64,000 nt of DNA from an uncultured Lachnospiraceae bacterium (GCA_947650005.1 CANSTU010000005.1:1-64000), one strand, 5' to 3'. Numbered from the stretch's first letter, positions 27,192 through 36,256 are shown. Notes: generated by a model from the sequence alone, not told the origin. A program made the numbers and translations.

Positions 27192-28120
27192 TAGGGACTT
27201 ATAATCCGTCCTGGAAAAAGCTGAAGGCAACTTTAATGTCCGTTCTGCTTCAAAAGGGAATCGATTATGAGATCATAGTAACCGATGATGGATCGATTAA
27301 TCATTTCTTTGCCGATATCGTGGAATTATTTGAGAAGTGTAAATTCGGCAGATATAAATTATTAGCCTCGGATAGGAATAGAGGTACTTGTGAAAATATA
27401 TTTCGGGGAATCAGAAAGGCAGAAGGGGAATATCTCAAGCTGCTTTCTCCCGGGGATTATATGTATGGGGAGCATACGTTGGCAGAACTGTACATGTATT
27501 TTAAAAAAAGTAGTGTGGATGTAGGATTTGGGGAGGCTGTTTATTATAGCGGCGACAGCAAAGGCGTCCATATTCACAAAGTACCCCGTCATCCGTGTAA
27601 CATCAATCCGTATAAACGGTTCAAAAGAAATGCATATATAATAAAGGTCAATTATTTGGTGTTGAGCGATTTTGCCTTGGGAGCAGCCTTTTTTTCAAAG
27701 ACCGAAATAACGGTACGGTACTTGAGGAGAATTGTAGGGAAAGTGAGATATGCGGAGGACAATATATATCGCCTGATGGTTCTGGACGGAATATTGCCCC
27801 ATTATTATCCGAAGAAAGTTATATGGTATGAATATGGGACAGGAATATCCACGTCCGGGGAACAAAGATGGAGAAGGCGTTTAAAGAAAGATATTTCAGC
27901 GGCAAATATCGTTATGCGTCAGGAATCCAACAATATGGACTGCTTTTCCCGAAAATACAGATGGTATCTTTCCCTTGGCAGGTGGCCCGGGAAAATTATA
28001 AAATATCTTCTTTTTCCGGAATCGATTTTGTATATGATTGAAAAAACTTTTTTCCCAAGGTATACGGATACGCCTGCAAGTGTATGTTCCTGTGAATGGC
28101 TGGAGCGGCTCCAAGGATAA
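27158..28120 (+). CDS. GT2 glycosyltransferase domain, reached only through the G tract
   Basis: The frame carries a full GT2 start in 'DIQVTVLIGTYNPSWKKLKATL', then 'IIVTDDGSINHF', 'SDRNRGTCENIFRGIRKAEGEYLKLLSPGDYM' and 'FSKTEITVRYLRRIVGKVRYAEDNIY'. The first in-frame ATG (27236) lies after the strand that binds the nucleotide, so translation from there would give a defective protein. No SD is present. It is therefore best read as the C-terminal domain of the preceding gene, switched on when the tract is G9. Confidence 0.75.
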   Translation, partial: YCSNDIQVTVLIGTYNPSWKKLKATLMSVLLQKGIDYEIIVTDDGSINHFFADIVELFEKCKFGRYKLLASDRNRGTCENIFRGIRKAEGEYLKLLSPGDYMYGEHTLAELYMYFKKSSVDVGFGEAVYYSGDSKGVHIHKVPRHPCNINPYKRFKRNAYIIKVNYLVLSDFALGAAFFSKTEITVRYLRRIVGKVRYAEDNIYRLMVLDGILPHYYPKKVIWYEYGTGISTSGEQRWRRRLKKDISAANIVMRQESNNMDCFSRKYRWYLSLGRWPGKIIKYLLFPESILYMIEKTFFPRYTDTPASVCSCEWLERLQG

Positions 28121-28196
28121 ATACATGTGCCAGCCCATGGGATGAAGAAGACGGCTGGTTATGGGTATAGCTGTGAGAAGGAGTTGAAGAAAATTT

Positions 28197-29015
28197 ATGA
28201 AAAAAAGATATAAAGCATGCTGGGTGTTCATAATTGGCATTCTTTTTTGTTTCATTTTCCTCTCCTCGATTCTCATACATAAATTGTACATACATGAAAA
28301 GAATCAGGATCGCAAGATAAATGATATTCTTTATCTGCTGAAGGAATTGGACGGATCACGGGAACTGGCATGCTATGAATTTATGGAGAAATGCCAAGGG
28401 GGAGAGTACAACTTTCTTGCGATAGGAAACAGTATTACGAAACACCAGGTATGTGAATTCTGGTGGGATGAGATCGGTATGGCGGCTTCTTCAGAGGAAA
28501 ATGACTATTTTCATCAGGTAACGACGGAGCTGGAAAAACAGTATGGGGACGTAAATAGTTTTTCCTATAATTTCTCATCGTGGGAAATGTCTGCTTCCGA
28601 CAGAAATCGGACGCTTTCGCTTTTGGAAGAAGTGGTGAACCCTTATCTGGATCTTGTAGTAATCCAGTTGGGAGAAAATATTAATAACACAGATACCTTG
28701 GAAACGGATTTTAAAAATTTGATTGATTATATAAAGAGTGCTTCTCCGAAAGCTGAGATTCTGGTTATCGGGAACTTTTGGGAGAATGAGAAGGTGGACG
28801 GTATAAAAGAGAAGGCTGCCTTTGAAAAAGGTGTTCTTTATATCAGTTTGAAGGAAATTCAGGGGAAAAGGGAGTACCAATCATCTGTGGGGAATACGGT
28901 TTATGATAAGGAAGGAAACTCTCATAAAATAGAGGAAAAGGGGGTTGCCCGGCATCCGGGAGACGTCGGAATGGATTATATTGCGCAGCAAATCATTAGG
29001 AACATAGAAGAGTGA
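28197..29015 (+). CDS. Membrane-anchored SGNH/GDSL-like hydrolase
   Basis: A 272-residue protein with one N-terminal membrane helix (ACWVFIIGILFCFIFLSSILI). The external domain has SGNH-type blocks: 'FLAIGNSITKHQ' (block I Ser), 'LVVIQLGENINN' (block III G-x-N) and 'ARHPGDVGM' (block V His). Such proteins add or remove acyl groups on surface glycans; direction and substrate are unknown. SD AAGGAG lies upstream of ATG 28197. Confidence 0.75.
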   Translation: MKKRYKACWVFIIGILFCFIFLSSILIHKLYIHEKNQDRKINDILYLLKELDGSRELACYEFMEKCQGGEYNFLAIGNSITKHQVCEFWWDEIGMAASSEENDYFHQVTTELEKQYGDVNSFSYNFSSWEMSASDRNRTLSLLEEVVNPYLDLVVIQLGENINNTDTLETDFKNLIDYIKSASPKAEILVIGNFWENEKVDGIKEKAAFEKGVLYISLKEIQGKREYQSSVGNTVYDKEGNSHKIEEKGVARHPGDVGMDYIAQQIIRNIEE

Positions 29016-29049
29016 TCCCAGGTTAGAGGGAGCGGAGAGGATCTGGTAT

Positions 29050-29484
29050 ATGCAGGTAATCAAATACATGTTTCAGCCCCATGGAGATGAAAGAGGGCAG
29101 CTAATCGCATTGGAAGAGGTAAAGGATATCCCTTTTATCATTAAAAGGGTTTATTACATGTACGATACGGTATCCGGAGTTGTACGGGGAAAGCATGCCC
29201 ATAAATCGTTGCAGCAGATTCTTATATGCATACATGGGACATGCAAGGTGCGCCTGGACAATGGAAAAGAAAAAAAGGTCATTATGCTGGAGAAGCCATA
29301 TGAAGGACTGTACATAGCCCATTATATGTGGCGGGAAATGTATGACTTTTCTGAGGATGCGGTCCTGATGGTTCTGGCGTCCGATTATTACCATGAGGAT
29401 GATTATATCCGGGACTATGAGGAGTTTTTAAGGCTGGTATCTAGTGGCGGTCATGGAGATGAAGGAACATATGATCCAACATAG
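29050..29484 (+). CDS. FdtA/QdtA-type dTDP-sugar 3,4-ketoisomerase
   Basis: A 144-residue cupin of the WxcM/FdtA family. 'FQPHGDERGQLIALEEVKDIPFIIKRVYYMYD' and 'RGKHAHKSLQQILICIHGTCKVRLDNGKE' give the double-stranded beta-helix with the catalytic histidines in 'GKHAHK'. FdtA-type enzymes convert dTDP-4-keto-6-deoxyglucose to the 3-keto isomer, which a DegT aminotransferase (35140 here) turns into a 3-amino-3,6-dideoxy sugar. The 3' end overlaps the next gene slightly. No dTDP-glucose synthesis genes are in the window. Confidence 0.85.
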   Translation: MQVIKYMFQPHGDERGQLIALEEVKDIPFIIKRVYYMYDTVSGVVRGKHAHKSLQQILICIHGTCKVRLDNGKEKKVIMLEKPYEGLYIAHYMWREMYDFSEDAVLMVLASDYYHEDDYIRDYEEFLRLVSSGGHGDEGTYDPT

Positions 29485-31216
29485 CTTAAAGAAAATGCTG
29501 TCGGGACAGAAGGGAGAAATCGGGATCCATATATTGACAGCTGTGCTGCTCTCCTGGCTGTGCTGCATGAATCTTTCAAAACTGAATTATATCGCCGTAT
29601 TAAATGATGAATTTGGATATTGGGGGACAGCCGTTTCCATGGCGGGTTATGACTGGAAGGATTTGATTGCGGAAACGCCGTATTATTCTTATGGGTATAG
29701 TCTGCTGCTGCTTCCGATCATCCTCCTTCTTCCGACTCCTGTTTTATGGTATAAAGCGGCCATTTTATTAAATGTGGTATTATTGTACCTGTCTTATTTC
29801 ATATGCTGTGATATTGGAAAACGGATTTTCGGAAAGACGGACAGAAAACTAATCTGTTTTGTAAGTCTGGTGGTAGCAATGTATCCGGGGAATATTACCT
29901 ATGCGCAAGTGGCATGGTCGGAAACTTTACAATATTTTTTGATTTGGTGTGTTACGTGGCTGGTTGTCAGGCTGGAGGAACGATTTTCTTATATCAAGAT
30001 AGGGAGCAGCGTTATCCTTCTGGTTTATCTTTATTGTGTGCATAACAGAAATATCGGCGTTATAGCTGTTTGGTTCGCGGCATTTTTTCTTATTGTAATA
30101 AAACATAAAAAAAGAGTGATATGGGCCGTTGTCCCTATGTTTGGGCTGGCTGCCGGATATTTCCTGCTGAAGCGGATAAAGGAATATGAGATAACTGCAC
30201 TGTGGAATAATTCCGCTTCATCCGCGTTGAACAATATAAACCTGAACGGAAGCACATTATTGGGCTATTTTCAGATATTAACCAATAATTTGGATTTATA
30301 TGCTTGGTCTTTATATGGGAAGCTATTCTATCTTCTGTTGGCGACAGGATTTACGTTACCTGTAGTCTGTATCCTTTTCGTAAAAAACTGGTGGAAGGCA
30401 AAGACGCTTGGCCGTCATTTTGCCAGTAAATTTTGGTGCATTGGTGTTCTTCTGGTTATGTGGCCGCTGACAGCTTTGCAGATGATTGATTGGCCTGCAA
30501 GAAAAGATATAATTGTATATGCCAGATATATAGAACATGTAATTGGACCTGTTCTATTTTTGGGGATTATGTATACGTCTTTGTATGCGAGGAAGATCAG
30601 AAAAGAGGTATTGCTGGCAGCCTTAGTTTTCCTGATTGGCTGTCAGGCTGTTTATAAAAAAATAGACGGAGCGGCAGGTTTCTTTAACTCCATCTGTGTA
30701 CCGCTTTTGGGAGCGTTTTATGATAATACCAGTAGCCTTCAAGAAGGATTTATGTGGATTATTTTTGCAATGGAAATAATGCTTTTAGGGATATGGTGGT
30801 CTTCATGCGATAAATCGAATAAGGGAAGATGGCGGGTGGTTTTAATCTTTGCATCAGTATTCTGTGTGGAAGGATATAAGGCAGATACATTTATGAACAA
30901 CGCACGAAATACCTTTGAGACGAATACATTGCCTGTCTGTGAAGAGATCTTACAGTATAAAACCCAGGAAATTTATTATGTAAAGGATACGGCGGTGGAT
31001 TCTTACAGCGTAAACCCCAAGTATCTGCAATACATGATCCCTGATCGGACGATCCATGTAGTTGAAAATATGGAGGGGCTCCCGGAGGGAAGTTTCCTGC
31101 TTCTGTTAAATCCCAAAAGCCAGGAAATGATTAGATTTGTAGAAGGGACATCAGGAGTAAAGAAATTGGTGGGTACAGGATCGCTGAATTTGTATGATAC
31201 GGCAGGGAGTCAGTAA
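29471..31216 (+). CDS. Polytopic membrane protein, GT-C (family 39-like), paralogue of the 16263 gene
   Basis: A ~581-residue protein with about 11-12 membrane segments. The first external loop is 'VLNDEFGYWGTAVSMAGYDWKDLIAETPYYSYGYSLLLLP', closely matching the 16263 gene. It probably transfers a sugar from a lipid-phosphate donor outside the membrane. ATG 29471 follows AAGGA by 5 nt; GTG 29444 and ATG 29453 or 29459 are possible longer starts. It overlaps the end of the FdtA-like gene, so the two are coupled. Confidence 0.7.
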   Translation: MIQHSLKKMLSGQKGEIGIHILTAVLLSWLCCMNLSKLNYIAVLNDEFGYWGTAVSMAGYDWKDLIAETPYYSYGYSLLLLPIILLLPTPVLWYKAAILLNVVLLYLSYFICCDIGKRIFGKTDRKLICFVSLVVAMYPGNITYAQVAWSETLQYFLIWCVTWLVVRLEERFSYIKIGSSVILLVYLYCVHNRNIGVIAVWFAAFFLIVIKHKKRVIWAVVPMFGLAAGYFLLKRIKEYEITALWNNSASSALNNINLNGSTLLGYFQILTNNLDLYAWSLYGKLFYLLLATGFTLPVVCILFVKNWWKAKTLGRHFASKFWCIGVLLVMWPLTALQMIDWPARKDIIVYARYIEHVIGPVLFLGIMYTSLYARKIRKEVLLAALVFLIGCQAVYKKIDGAAGFFNSICVPLLGAFYDNTSSLQEGFMWIIFAMEIMLLGIWWSSCDKSNKGRWRVVLIFASVFCVEGYKADTFMNNARNTFETNTLPVCEEILQYKTQEIYYVKDTAVDSYSVNPKYLQYMIPDRTIHVVENMEGLPEGSFLLLLNPKSQEMIRFVEGTSGVKKLVGTGSLNLYDTAGSQ

Positions 31217-31227
31217 ACGGAAAGATT

Positions 31228-32658
31228 ATGAAAAAAATCAAACTTTTTCTGGAAAACTTTCTGATATATGGTTTTGGCGGAATCATCAGTAAATTAATTC
31301 CGCTTATCATGGTTCCGGTCATTACGCGCATTATGCCGAATTCCGAATATTTCGGGATATACGACTTATCCAATACGGTTGTTTCGCTGTGTAGTTCCCT
31401 GGCCATCATGGGCATGTATGACAGCATGTACCGCCTGTTTTTTGAGAAGGAAGAGGAAGCGTTTAAGCAGGAAATATGCTCCACGGCATTTTTGTTCACA
31501 TTGGGCACATCTGCATTGGTTTTTGCGGTTATGGTATTATGCAGAAAGGCCATTGCGATATGGTTCCTGAATGACGAGAAACTGAGCTATCTCGTATATT
31601 TCCAGGCTATGGCCACATTGATCGGAGCGACAAACGGCATTTTGTCTGCCCCTACGCGAATGCAGAATAAACGGCGCGTTTTCCTGGTTATGAATACGGT
31701 GATTCCGCTCATATCCTATGGCATTGCGATTCCTATGCTTTTAAGGGGGTATTATATCATTGCACTGCCTCTAGCCGGGCTGCTTAGTGCTACGGCGAAC
31801 GAAATGGTATTTGCAGCTCTAAACAGGAAATGGTTTTCCCCGCGCAAATTTCGATGGGTACATGTGAAGCCGCTGCTTGCTATTGCGATTCCTCTTTTCC
31901 CGAATTTCGTCATTTACTGGTTGTATAATTCCAGCGATAGGCTGATGATCACCAATCTGGCCGGCATAGGAGATGCGGGTCTATACGCAGTGGGCTCCAA
32001 GCTGGGCCAGGCGAGCCAACTGATCTATACGGCGTTTGCGGGGGGATGGCAGTACTTCGCCTTTTCCACCATGAAGGAAGGAGACCAGGTTAAGACAAAT
32101 TCCCTTGTATTTGAATACCTGGGAATCATTTCCTTTCTCTCTTCTTTCTTCATATGTGCATTGGCCGGCCTGATTTATCGCATTCTGTTTGTCGGGGAAT
32201 ATGTAAACAGCTATATCGTATCTCCCTATTTATTTTTGGCGCCGTTACTCCAGATGCTGTATCAGGTTGCGGGAAATCAATTCTTGGTGATTAAGAAGAC
32301 CTGGCCGTCTATGGTCATCCTTCTGGGAGGCGCGATAGCGAACGTGGCGCTGAATTTCATCCTGATTCCCAGGATTGGAATAGAGGGAGCGGCCATTGCA
32401 ACGGTTTCGGGGTATATCATTACGGACATCGTCTGCGTATGGGCGCTGTGCAGGATGAAATTAATGATTATGAGGAGAAATTTCCTGTATGCAGCCCTTT
32501 TTACCGCAGCATTTTTCGTCCTGTGGAGGACCATGGCGGTACGGGATACGGGCAGGGGATTGATTCTGGCGATGGTTTTTTCCGGTATCCTGATCAGTCT
32601 GTATCGGAAGGATCTGCAAGATTTTTGGAGCAGATTCAGGACTGCGGATGGCAGATGA
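31228..32658 (+). CDS. Polysaccharide flippase (Wzx-like, MOP superfamily)
   Basis: A 476-residue protein with 12 or so membrane helices. The N-terminus 'FLENFLIYGFGGIISKLIPLIMVPVITRIMPNSEYFGIYDL' and 'SSDRLMITNLAGIGDAGLYAVGSKLGQ' are standard for oligosaccharide flippases of the RfbX/Wzx type. It moves undecaprenyl-linked repeat units to the outer face of the membrane, where the polymerase acts. It starts 12 nt after the GT-C gene. Confidence 0.9.
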   Translation: MKKIKLFLENFLIYGFGGIISKLIPLIMVPVITRIMPNSEYFGIYDLSNTVVSLCSSLAIMGMYDSMYRLFFEKEEEAFKQEICSTAFLFTLGTSALVFAVMVLCRKAIAIWFLNDEKLSYLVYFQAMATLIGATNGILSAPTRMQNKRRVFLVMNTVIPLISYGIAIPMLLRGYYIIALPLAGLLSATANEMVFAALNRKWFSPRKFRWVHVKPLLAIAIPLFPNFVIYWLYNSSDRLMITNLAGIGDAGLYAVGSKLGQASQLIYTAFAGGWQYFAFSTMKEGDQVKTNSLVFEYLGIISFLSSFFICALAGLIYRILFVGEYVNSYIVSPYLFLAPLLQMLYQVAGNQFLVIKKTWPSMVILLGGAIANVALNFILIPRIGIEGAAIATVSGYIITDIVCVWALCRMKLMIMRRNFLYAALFTAAFFVLWRTMAVRDTGRGLILAMVFSGILISLYRKDLQDFWSRFRTADGR

Positions 32659-32675
32659 TCTTTTGGGATAGGAAG

Positions 32676-32702
32676 GCCGCTTTAGGGCGGCGGAATGGGA
32701 GG
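32676..32702 (+). promoter_or_regulatory. Hairpin-SD element (GCCGC form) before the acetyltransferase gene
   Basis: GCCGC (32676-32680), loop TTTAGG, GCGGC (32687-32691), GGAAT, then SD GGGAGG (32697-32702) and ATG 32704/32707. Confidence 0.55.
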
Positions 32703-32706
32703 AATG

Positions 32707-33312
32707 ATGAGGCTGAGAAGGCTGGAAGAAAAGGATGCCCCTTTTATGTTGGAATGGATGGGGGAGGCAGAAATACAGGAAATCTTTCCCACGCCCATGG
32801 CGGAGAAAGGGCGGGAGGAAGTACTTGCCTTTATCAGGCAATCGGATATTATCTGTAAGAATGGACAGGACATGCATTATGCAATCGTCGATGAGGCGGA
32901 TGAATATCTGGGAACCATAAGCCTGAAGAATGTGGACTTGGCTTCCCGAAAGGCGGAATATGCAATAAGCCTGCGTAAATGTGCCCGGGGGAAAGGTATC
33001 GCACGACTGGCGACGGAAGAGATCCTGCGGATTGGCTTTGAGGACTGCGGATTGGAAAGGATCTATCTGTGTGTATTATCCGATAACAGGCGGGCAAACC
33101 GTTTCTATGAGAAGAATGGGTTTGTTCTGGAAGGAGAATTTAGAAAACACGTCTTGCTGAATGGAGCGTATCACAATATGAAATGGTATAGCATGTTGAG
33201 AGAAGAGCGATTTATATTCGGGGGGGGGGTAAATACAGCAGTTAGAGCGTTAAAGTACCCAAAACCTATTTCTGGTCCTGCCCGGTATGGAAGGAAGAGG
33301 AGAATTGCCTGA
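32707..33312 (+). CDS. GNAT acetyltransferase of the glycan locus, C-terminus set by a G10 tract
   Basis: A ~202-residue protein. The GNAT fold is complete by 'YSMLREERF' (~residue 171): 'RLRRLEEKDAPFMLEWM', acetyl-CoA loop 'LRKCARGKGIARLATEEIL', 'VLSDNRRANRFYEKNGFVLEGEF'. It resembles acetyltransferases that act on amino sugars, so it may acetylate the 3-amino sugar made by the FdtA- and DegT-like enzymes. The frame then runs through ten G and adds a basic 28-residue tail (VNTAVRALKYPKP...RKRRIA); nine G would stop at once after GGG. ATG 32704 or 32707 follows SD GGGAGG. Confidence 0.8.
   Translation: MRLRRLEEKDAPFMLEWMGEAEIQEIFPTPMAEKGREEVLAFIRQSDIICKNGQDMHYAIVDEADEYLGTISLKNVDLASRKAEYAISLRKCARGKGIARLATEEILRIGFEDCGLERIYLCVLSDNRRANRFYEKNGFVLEGEFRKHVLLNGAYHNMKWYSMLREERFIFGGGVNTAVRALKYPKPISGPARYGRKRRIA
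33220..33229 (+). repeat. Poly-G tract (G10) near the 3' end of the acetyltransferase gene
   Basis: Ten consecutive G, the longest in the window. The catalytic domain is already complete, so length changes alter only the tail: G9 brings an immediate TAA, G8 a short different tail, G10 a 28-residue basic tail. Confidence 0.85.
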
Positions 33313-33345
33313 ATATCGTGCAGATTGTGGACTGGAAATAAAAGA

Positions 33346-33480
33346 GGACTGAAATTTCGTTTCAGACTTTTTATTGGCGGCAGCGTCGCAGGCTTCGCCT
33401 GCGATTGCACAGACAAGATGGAAAGTAACATTTTCATTCGGTTGATTTGCGCGCCCGCCAAAGTGGGAAGATGGGTATAA
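33346..33480 (+). promoter_or_regulatory. Leader with several stems and a hairpin-SD before the ATP-grasp gene
   Basis: CTGAAATTTCGTTTCAG (33346-33362) forms a stem. The block GTTTCAGACTTTTTATTGG recurs with one change at 45553 before the lipoprotein gene. GCAGGCTTCGCCTGC (~33382-33396) is a second perfect hairpin. The last is CCCGC-CAAA-GTGGG (33454-33467), then AGATGGG and ATG 33484. The two copies share further bases after TTATTGG, so this is a longer dispersed leader family. Confidence 0.55.
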
Positions 33481-33483
33481 AAA

Positions 33484-34440
33484 ATGAGAAAAATTCTTAT
33501 AACATCCGTTGGTACGGCAACGAGCGTGGGTTTGATAAAAGCGTTGAGAAAGGCAGATCCGGACCTATACTTGATCGGGACAGATATTAACCAATATGGC
33601 TATACGGCCGGGAGCATGCTGGCAGACGAATACTATCAGACGGTATACGCGGATCATCCGGATTATGTGGCTGGGATATGCGATATCGTCAAGAAGACAG
33701 GTGCAGATTTTGTGATTCCTGTGAACGATACGGAAATAGAAAGGATTGCGCAGTCCGGGGATGCTTTATTAGCGAATCGGATTATGGTCCCTGATGATTC
33801 GACCATCGCTCGCGTCAGGGATAAATACCTCTGCATGCTTGAAATGCAGAAAAACGGAATTCCCACGCCGTTTCAGTGCGGCGGCGGAGATATCCAGATA
33901 AAAAGGATTATCAGGGACCGGATCGGGGTTGGAAGTAAGGGAATTGAATTTGTGGAAAAAGGACAGGCCTGTTCCTTTGATCCCAGAAAGCAGTTCATGC
34001 AGGAATATATAGAAGGACAGGAATATACGGTGGATATTCTTTCAGACAGGGAGGGCATTCCGCTTTATATCATCCCCAGAAAGCGGCTGGAAGTGAAGGC
34101 GGGCGTATCCACCAAAATGGAAATTGAGAGAAATGAAGCCTTGATAGAATTGGCCAAAAGGGTTCTAGCAGTCTATCAAATTCCGGGATTTTCCAATATA
34201 CAGTTTATTGAAGATCGGTCGAAAGACTATTATTTCATTGAGATCAATCCCAGATTTGGCGGCGGAAGCATTGCATCCCTCCTGGCGGCGGAGGGGATGG
34301 CGGAGACGTTCATAGAGTTAATGAAGCGACGTAGGGATATCCAGGGAAATCTGGATGAAAATCTGAAAAGGGTGAAATGGAATACAGTCATAACGAGGTA
34401 TTATGAAGAGGTAATGAAAGAGAATGGGGAAAACGGGTAA
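33484..34440 (+). CDS. ATP-grasp family ligase
   Basis: A 318-residue protein with the pre-ATP-grasp domain (KILITSVGTATSVGLIKALRK...LIGTDINQYGYTA) and an ATP-grasp domain (FMQEYIEGQEYTVDILSDREG, 'FSNIQFIEDRSKDYYFIEINPRFGGGS': the metal-binding E-x-N-P-R). These enzymes join a carboxylate to an amine or similar group using ATP. In polysaccharide loci such proteins, followed by a HAD phosphatase as here, are thought to modify sugar or amino-acid substituents. The glycine-rich ATP loop appears shortened between residues ~135 and 150 (RIIRDRIGVGSKGIEF). It overlaps the next gene by 17 nt. Confidence 0.82.
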   Translation: MRKILITSVGTATSVGLIKALRKADPDLYLIGTDINQYGYTAGSMLADEYYQTVYADHPDYVAGICDIVKKTGADFVIPVNDTEIERIAQSGDALLANRIMVPDDSTIARVRDKYLCMLEMQKNGIPTPFQCGGGDIQIKRIIRDRIGVGSKGIEFVEKGQACSFDPRKQFMQEYIEGQEYTVDILSDREGIPLYIIPRKRLEVKAGVSTKMEIERNEALIELAKRVLAVYQIPGFSNIQFIEDRSKDYYFIEINPRFGGGSIASLLAAEGMAETFIELMKRRRDIQGNLDENLKRVKWNTVITRYYEEVMKENGENG

Positions 34441-35089
34441 GCCATATTGCTTTTTGGATTTTGACGGGACTTTGGTCTCCAACGAGCGGCGTTTATATCA
34501 GTTTTTTATCAATAATCTGCCTGACGGGTTCAGGGATGTGCTGTCAATGCAGGAATTCTGGGCATTAAAAAGGCTCGGTATACATGAAGTGGACTGGATA
34601 AATTCCAAACTGCATCTTGGAATGGACACAGCGGAATGGAATGCCAGGAAGTCAGAAGAAATCGAGGAGGCCTGTTATCTAGCCTTGGATGATAAATTTG
34701 ATTATGTGGATGAAACCCTAAGACGGCTGAAGAGATCCTACAGGCTCATCCTGATCAGCAGACGGGAGGACCGAAAGGGCCTGCTTGATGAATTACAGCG
34801 GCTTGGTTTGACGGAATTCTTTGAAAGCATTGAAATCCTGCGCCATAACGAGGAGGGGAAAGGGAGGGTTATCCGGCAGAAATATGGAGACGCCGATGAA
34901 TCTTCCATTCTGGCAGGGGACACGGAAGACGACATGCAGGCCTGTATGGACAACGCAGTCAGGGGGTATCTGGTTCTGTCAGGTATCAGAGGAAGGTGGA
35001 TTTCACACCGCTTTACAGGACAGAAAAGGATTTCAATTGTTAACGATATAAGGGAGCTGCCGGATCCGGCTGATGCCGTGAAACGGTGA
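34424..35089 (+). CDS. HAD-superfamily hydrolase
   Basis: A 221-residue protein with HAD motif I '[10 protein letters not shown]' (nucleophile Asp), motif II region '[14 protein letters not shown]', and motif III/IV '[14 protein letters not shown]'. It removes phosphate from a small substrate in the cytoplasm. It is translationally coupled to the ATP-grasp gene (ATG inside its 3' end), so the two probably act in one step. No cap domain of unusual size is seen. Confidence 0.88.
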   Translation: MGKTGKPYCFLDFDGTLVSNERRLYQFFINNLPDGFRDVLSMQEFWALKRLGIHEVDWINSKLHLGMDTAEWNARKSEEIEEACYLALDDKFDYVDETLRRLKRSYRLILISRREDRKGLLDELQRLGLTEFFESIEILRHNEEGKGRVIRQKYGDADESSILAGDTEDDMQACMDNAVRGYLVLSGIRGRWISHRFTGQKRISIVNDIRELPDPADAVKR

Positions 35090-35110
35090 AGAGTGTACTT
35101 CGATTTGAAC

Positions 35111-35134
35111 GCATGCCTTGCATGCAGATGGGAG
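35111..35134 (+). promoter_or_regulatory. Hairpin-SD element (GCATGC form) before the aminotransferase gene
   Basis: A perfect GCATGC-CTT-GCATGC stem (35111-35125), then AGATGGGAG with GGGAG at 35130-35134 and TTG 35140. The arm sequence is unlike the GCCCGC copies but the 3' module is the same, so pairing rather than sequence is kept. Confidence 0.65.
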
Positions 35135-35139
35135 CAAAA

Positions 35140-36243
35140 TTGAGAATTCCATTCGTTTCGTTTGAAAAAATGCACAGTGAAATCAGGGACGAGCTGCAAC
35201 AGGACTTCAGCAGAGTCTTGGAAGGCAACTGGTTTATAAACGGTGAGGAGGACAAGCGGTTTGAAGCCTCTTTTGCCCAATATATAGGAAGGGAACATTG
35301 CATCGGATGCGGAAATGGCCTGGATGCGCTCTTTCTGAGCCTGAAAGCATTGGGAATCGCCCAGGGCGACGAAGTGCTCGTCCCGGCCAACACGTTTATT
35401 GCCACAGCGCTGGCAGTTTCCTATATCGGTGCGGTCCCTGTATTTGTGGAACCCAGAATCGATACCTATAATATGGATCCTGACCGGATCCGCGAAAAAA
35501 TCACTTCGCGTACCCGGGCGATTATCCCTGTCCATCTATACGGGCAGCCGGCACAGATGGATGCAGTGGCGGAGATTGCAAAGGAATATGGGCTTTCCGT
35601 GATAGAGGACTGTGCGCAGGCGCATGGGGCGAAATATTTTGGGAAAAGGATAGGATGCTTTGGAGAAGCTGCGGCGTTCAGTTTTTATCCTGGAAAAAAC
35701 CTTGGCGCCCTGGGAGACGCAGGGGCGGTGGTGGCGGATGACCCCATCCTGGCGGAGAAAATACGGGCAATGGGGAATTATGGTTCGATGAAAAAATATG
35801 ACCATATATATTTGGGGAACAATTCCCGGTTGGACGAACTTCAGGCAGCTTTTCTGGTGACAAAATTGAAGTACCTGGAAAAGTGGAATCAGGAACGGGT
35901 AAGGATTGCGGCTCGATATTTGGGGGGAATTCATAACAGGCATATCATCTTGCCGAAGGTGGAAGCCGGCATGGAGCCGGTTTGGCATATATTCGCGGTT
36001 CGATGCAGCACCAGAAAGCAATTGGAGAAGGCTATGGAAGAAAAAGGGATCGGTACGAACAAACATTATCCCATCCCGTTACATAGGCAAAAAGCGTATC
36101 AGCAGCTTCACATACCGGAGGGCGCCTATCCCGTGGCTGAGGAAATATCGAGGACTCAACTGAGCATCCCGATGTATTATGGCATGGCGGAGGACGAGAT
36201 ACAGTATGTGATCGATGTGCTAAACGAATACAGTCCGGAATAG
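35140..36243 (+). CDS. DegT/DnrJ/EryC1 sugar aminotransferase (FdtB/QdtB-like)
   Basis: A 367-residue PLP enzyme of the DegT family: '[33 protein letters not shown]', '[27 protein letters not shown]', '[33 protein letters not shown]', and the PLP lysine in '[17 protein letters not shown]'. With the FdtA-like ketoisomerase it should make a dTDP-3-amino-3,6-dideoxyhexose. TTG 35140 is the likely start (SD GGGAG five nt before); ATG 35128 overlaps the SD. Confidence 0.9.
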   Translation: MRIPFVSFEKMHSEIRDELQQDFSRVLEGNWFINGEEDKRFEASFAQYIGREHCIGCGNGLDALFLSLKALGIAQGDEVLVPANTFIATALAVSYIGAVPVFVEPRIDTYNMDPDRIREKITSRTRAIIPVHLYGQPAQMDAVAEIAKEYGLSVIEDCAQAHGAKYFGKRIGCFGEAAAFSFYPGKNLGALGDAGAVVADDPILAEKIRAMGNYGSMKKYDHIYLGNNSRLDELQAAFLVTKLKYLEKWNQERVRIAARYLGGIHNRHIILPKVEAGMEPVWHIFAVRCSTRKQLEKAMEEKGIGTNKHYPIPLHRQKAYQQLHIPEGAYPVAEEISRTQLSIPMYYGMAEDEIQYVIDVLNEYSPE

Positions 36244-36256
36244 ACAGGGATTTTAG

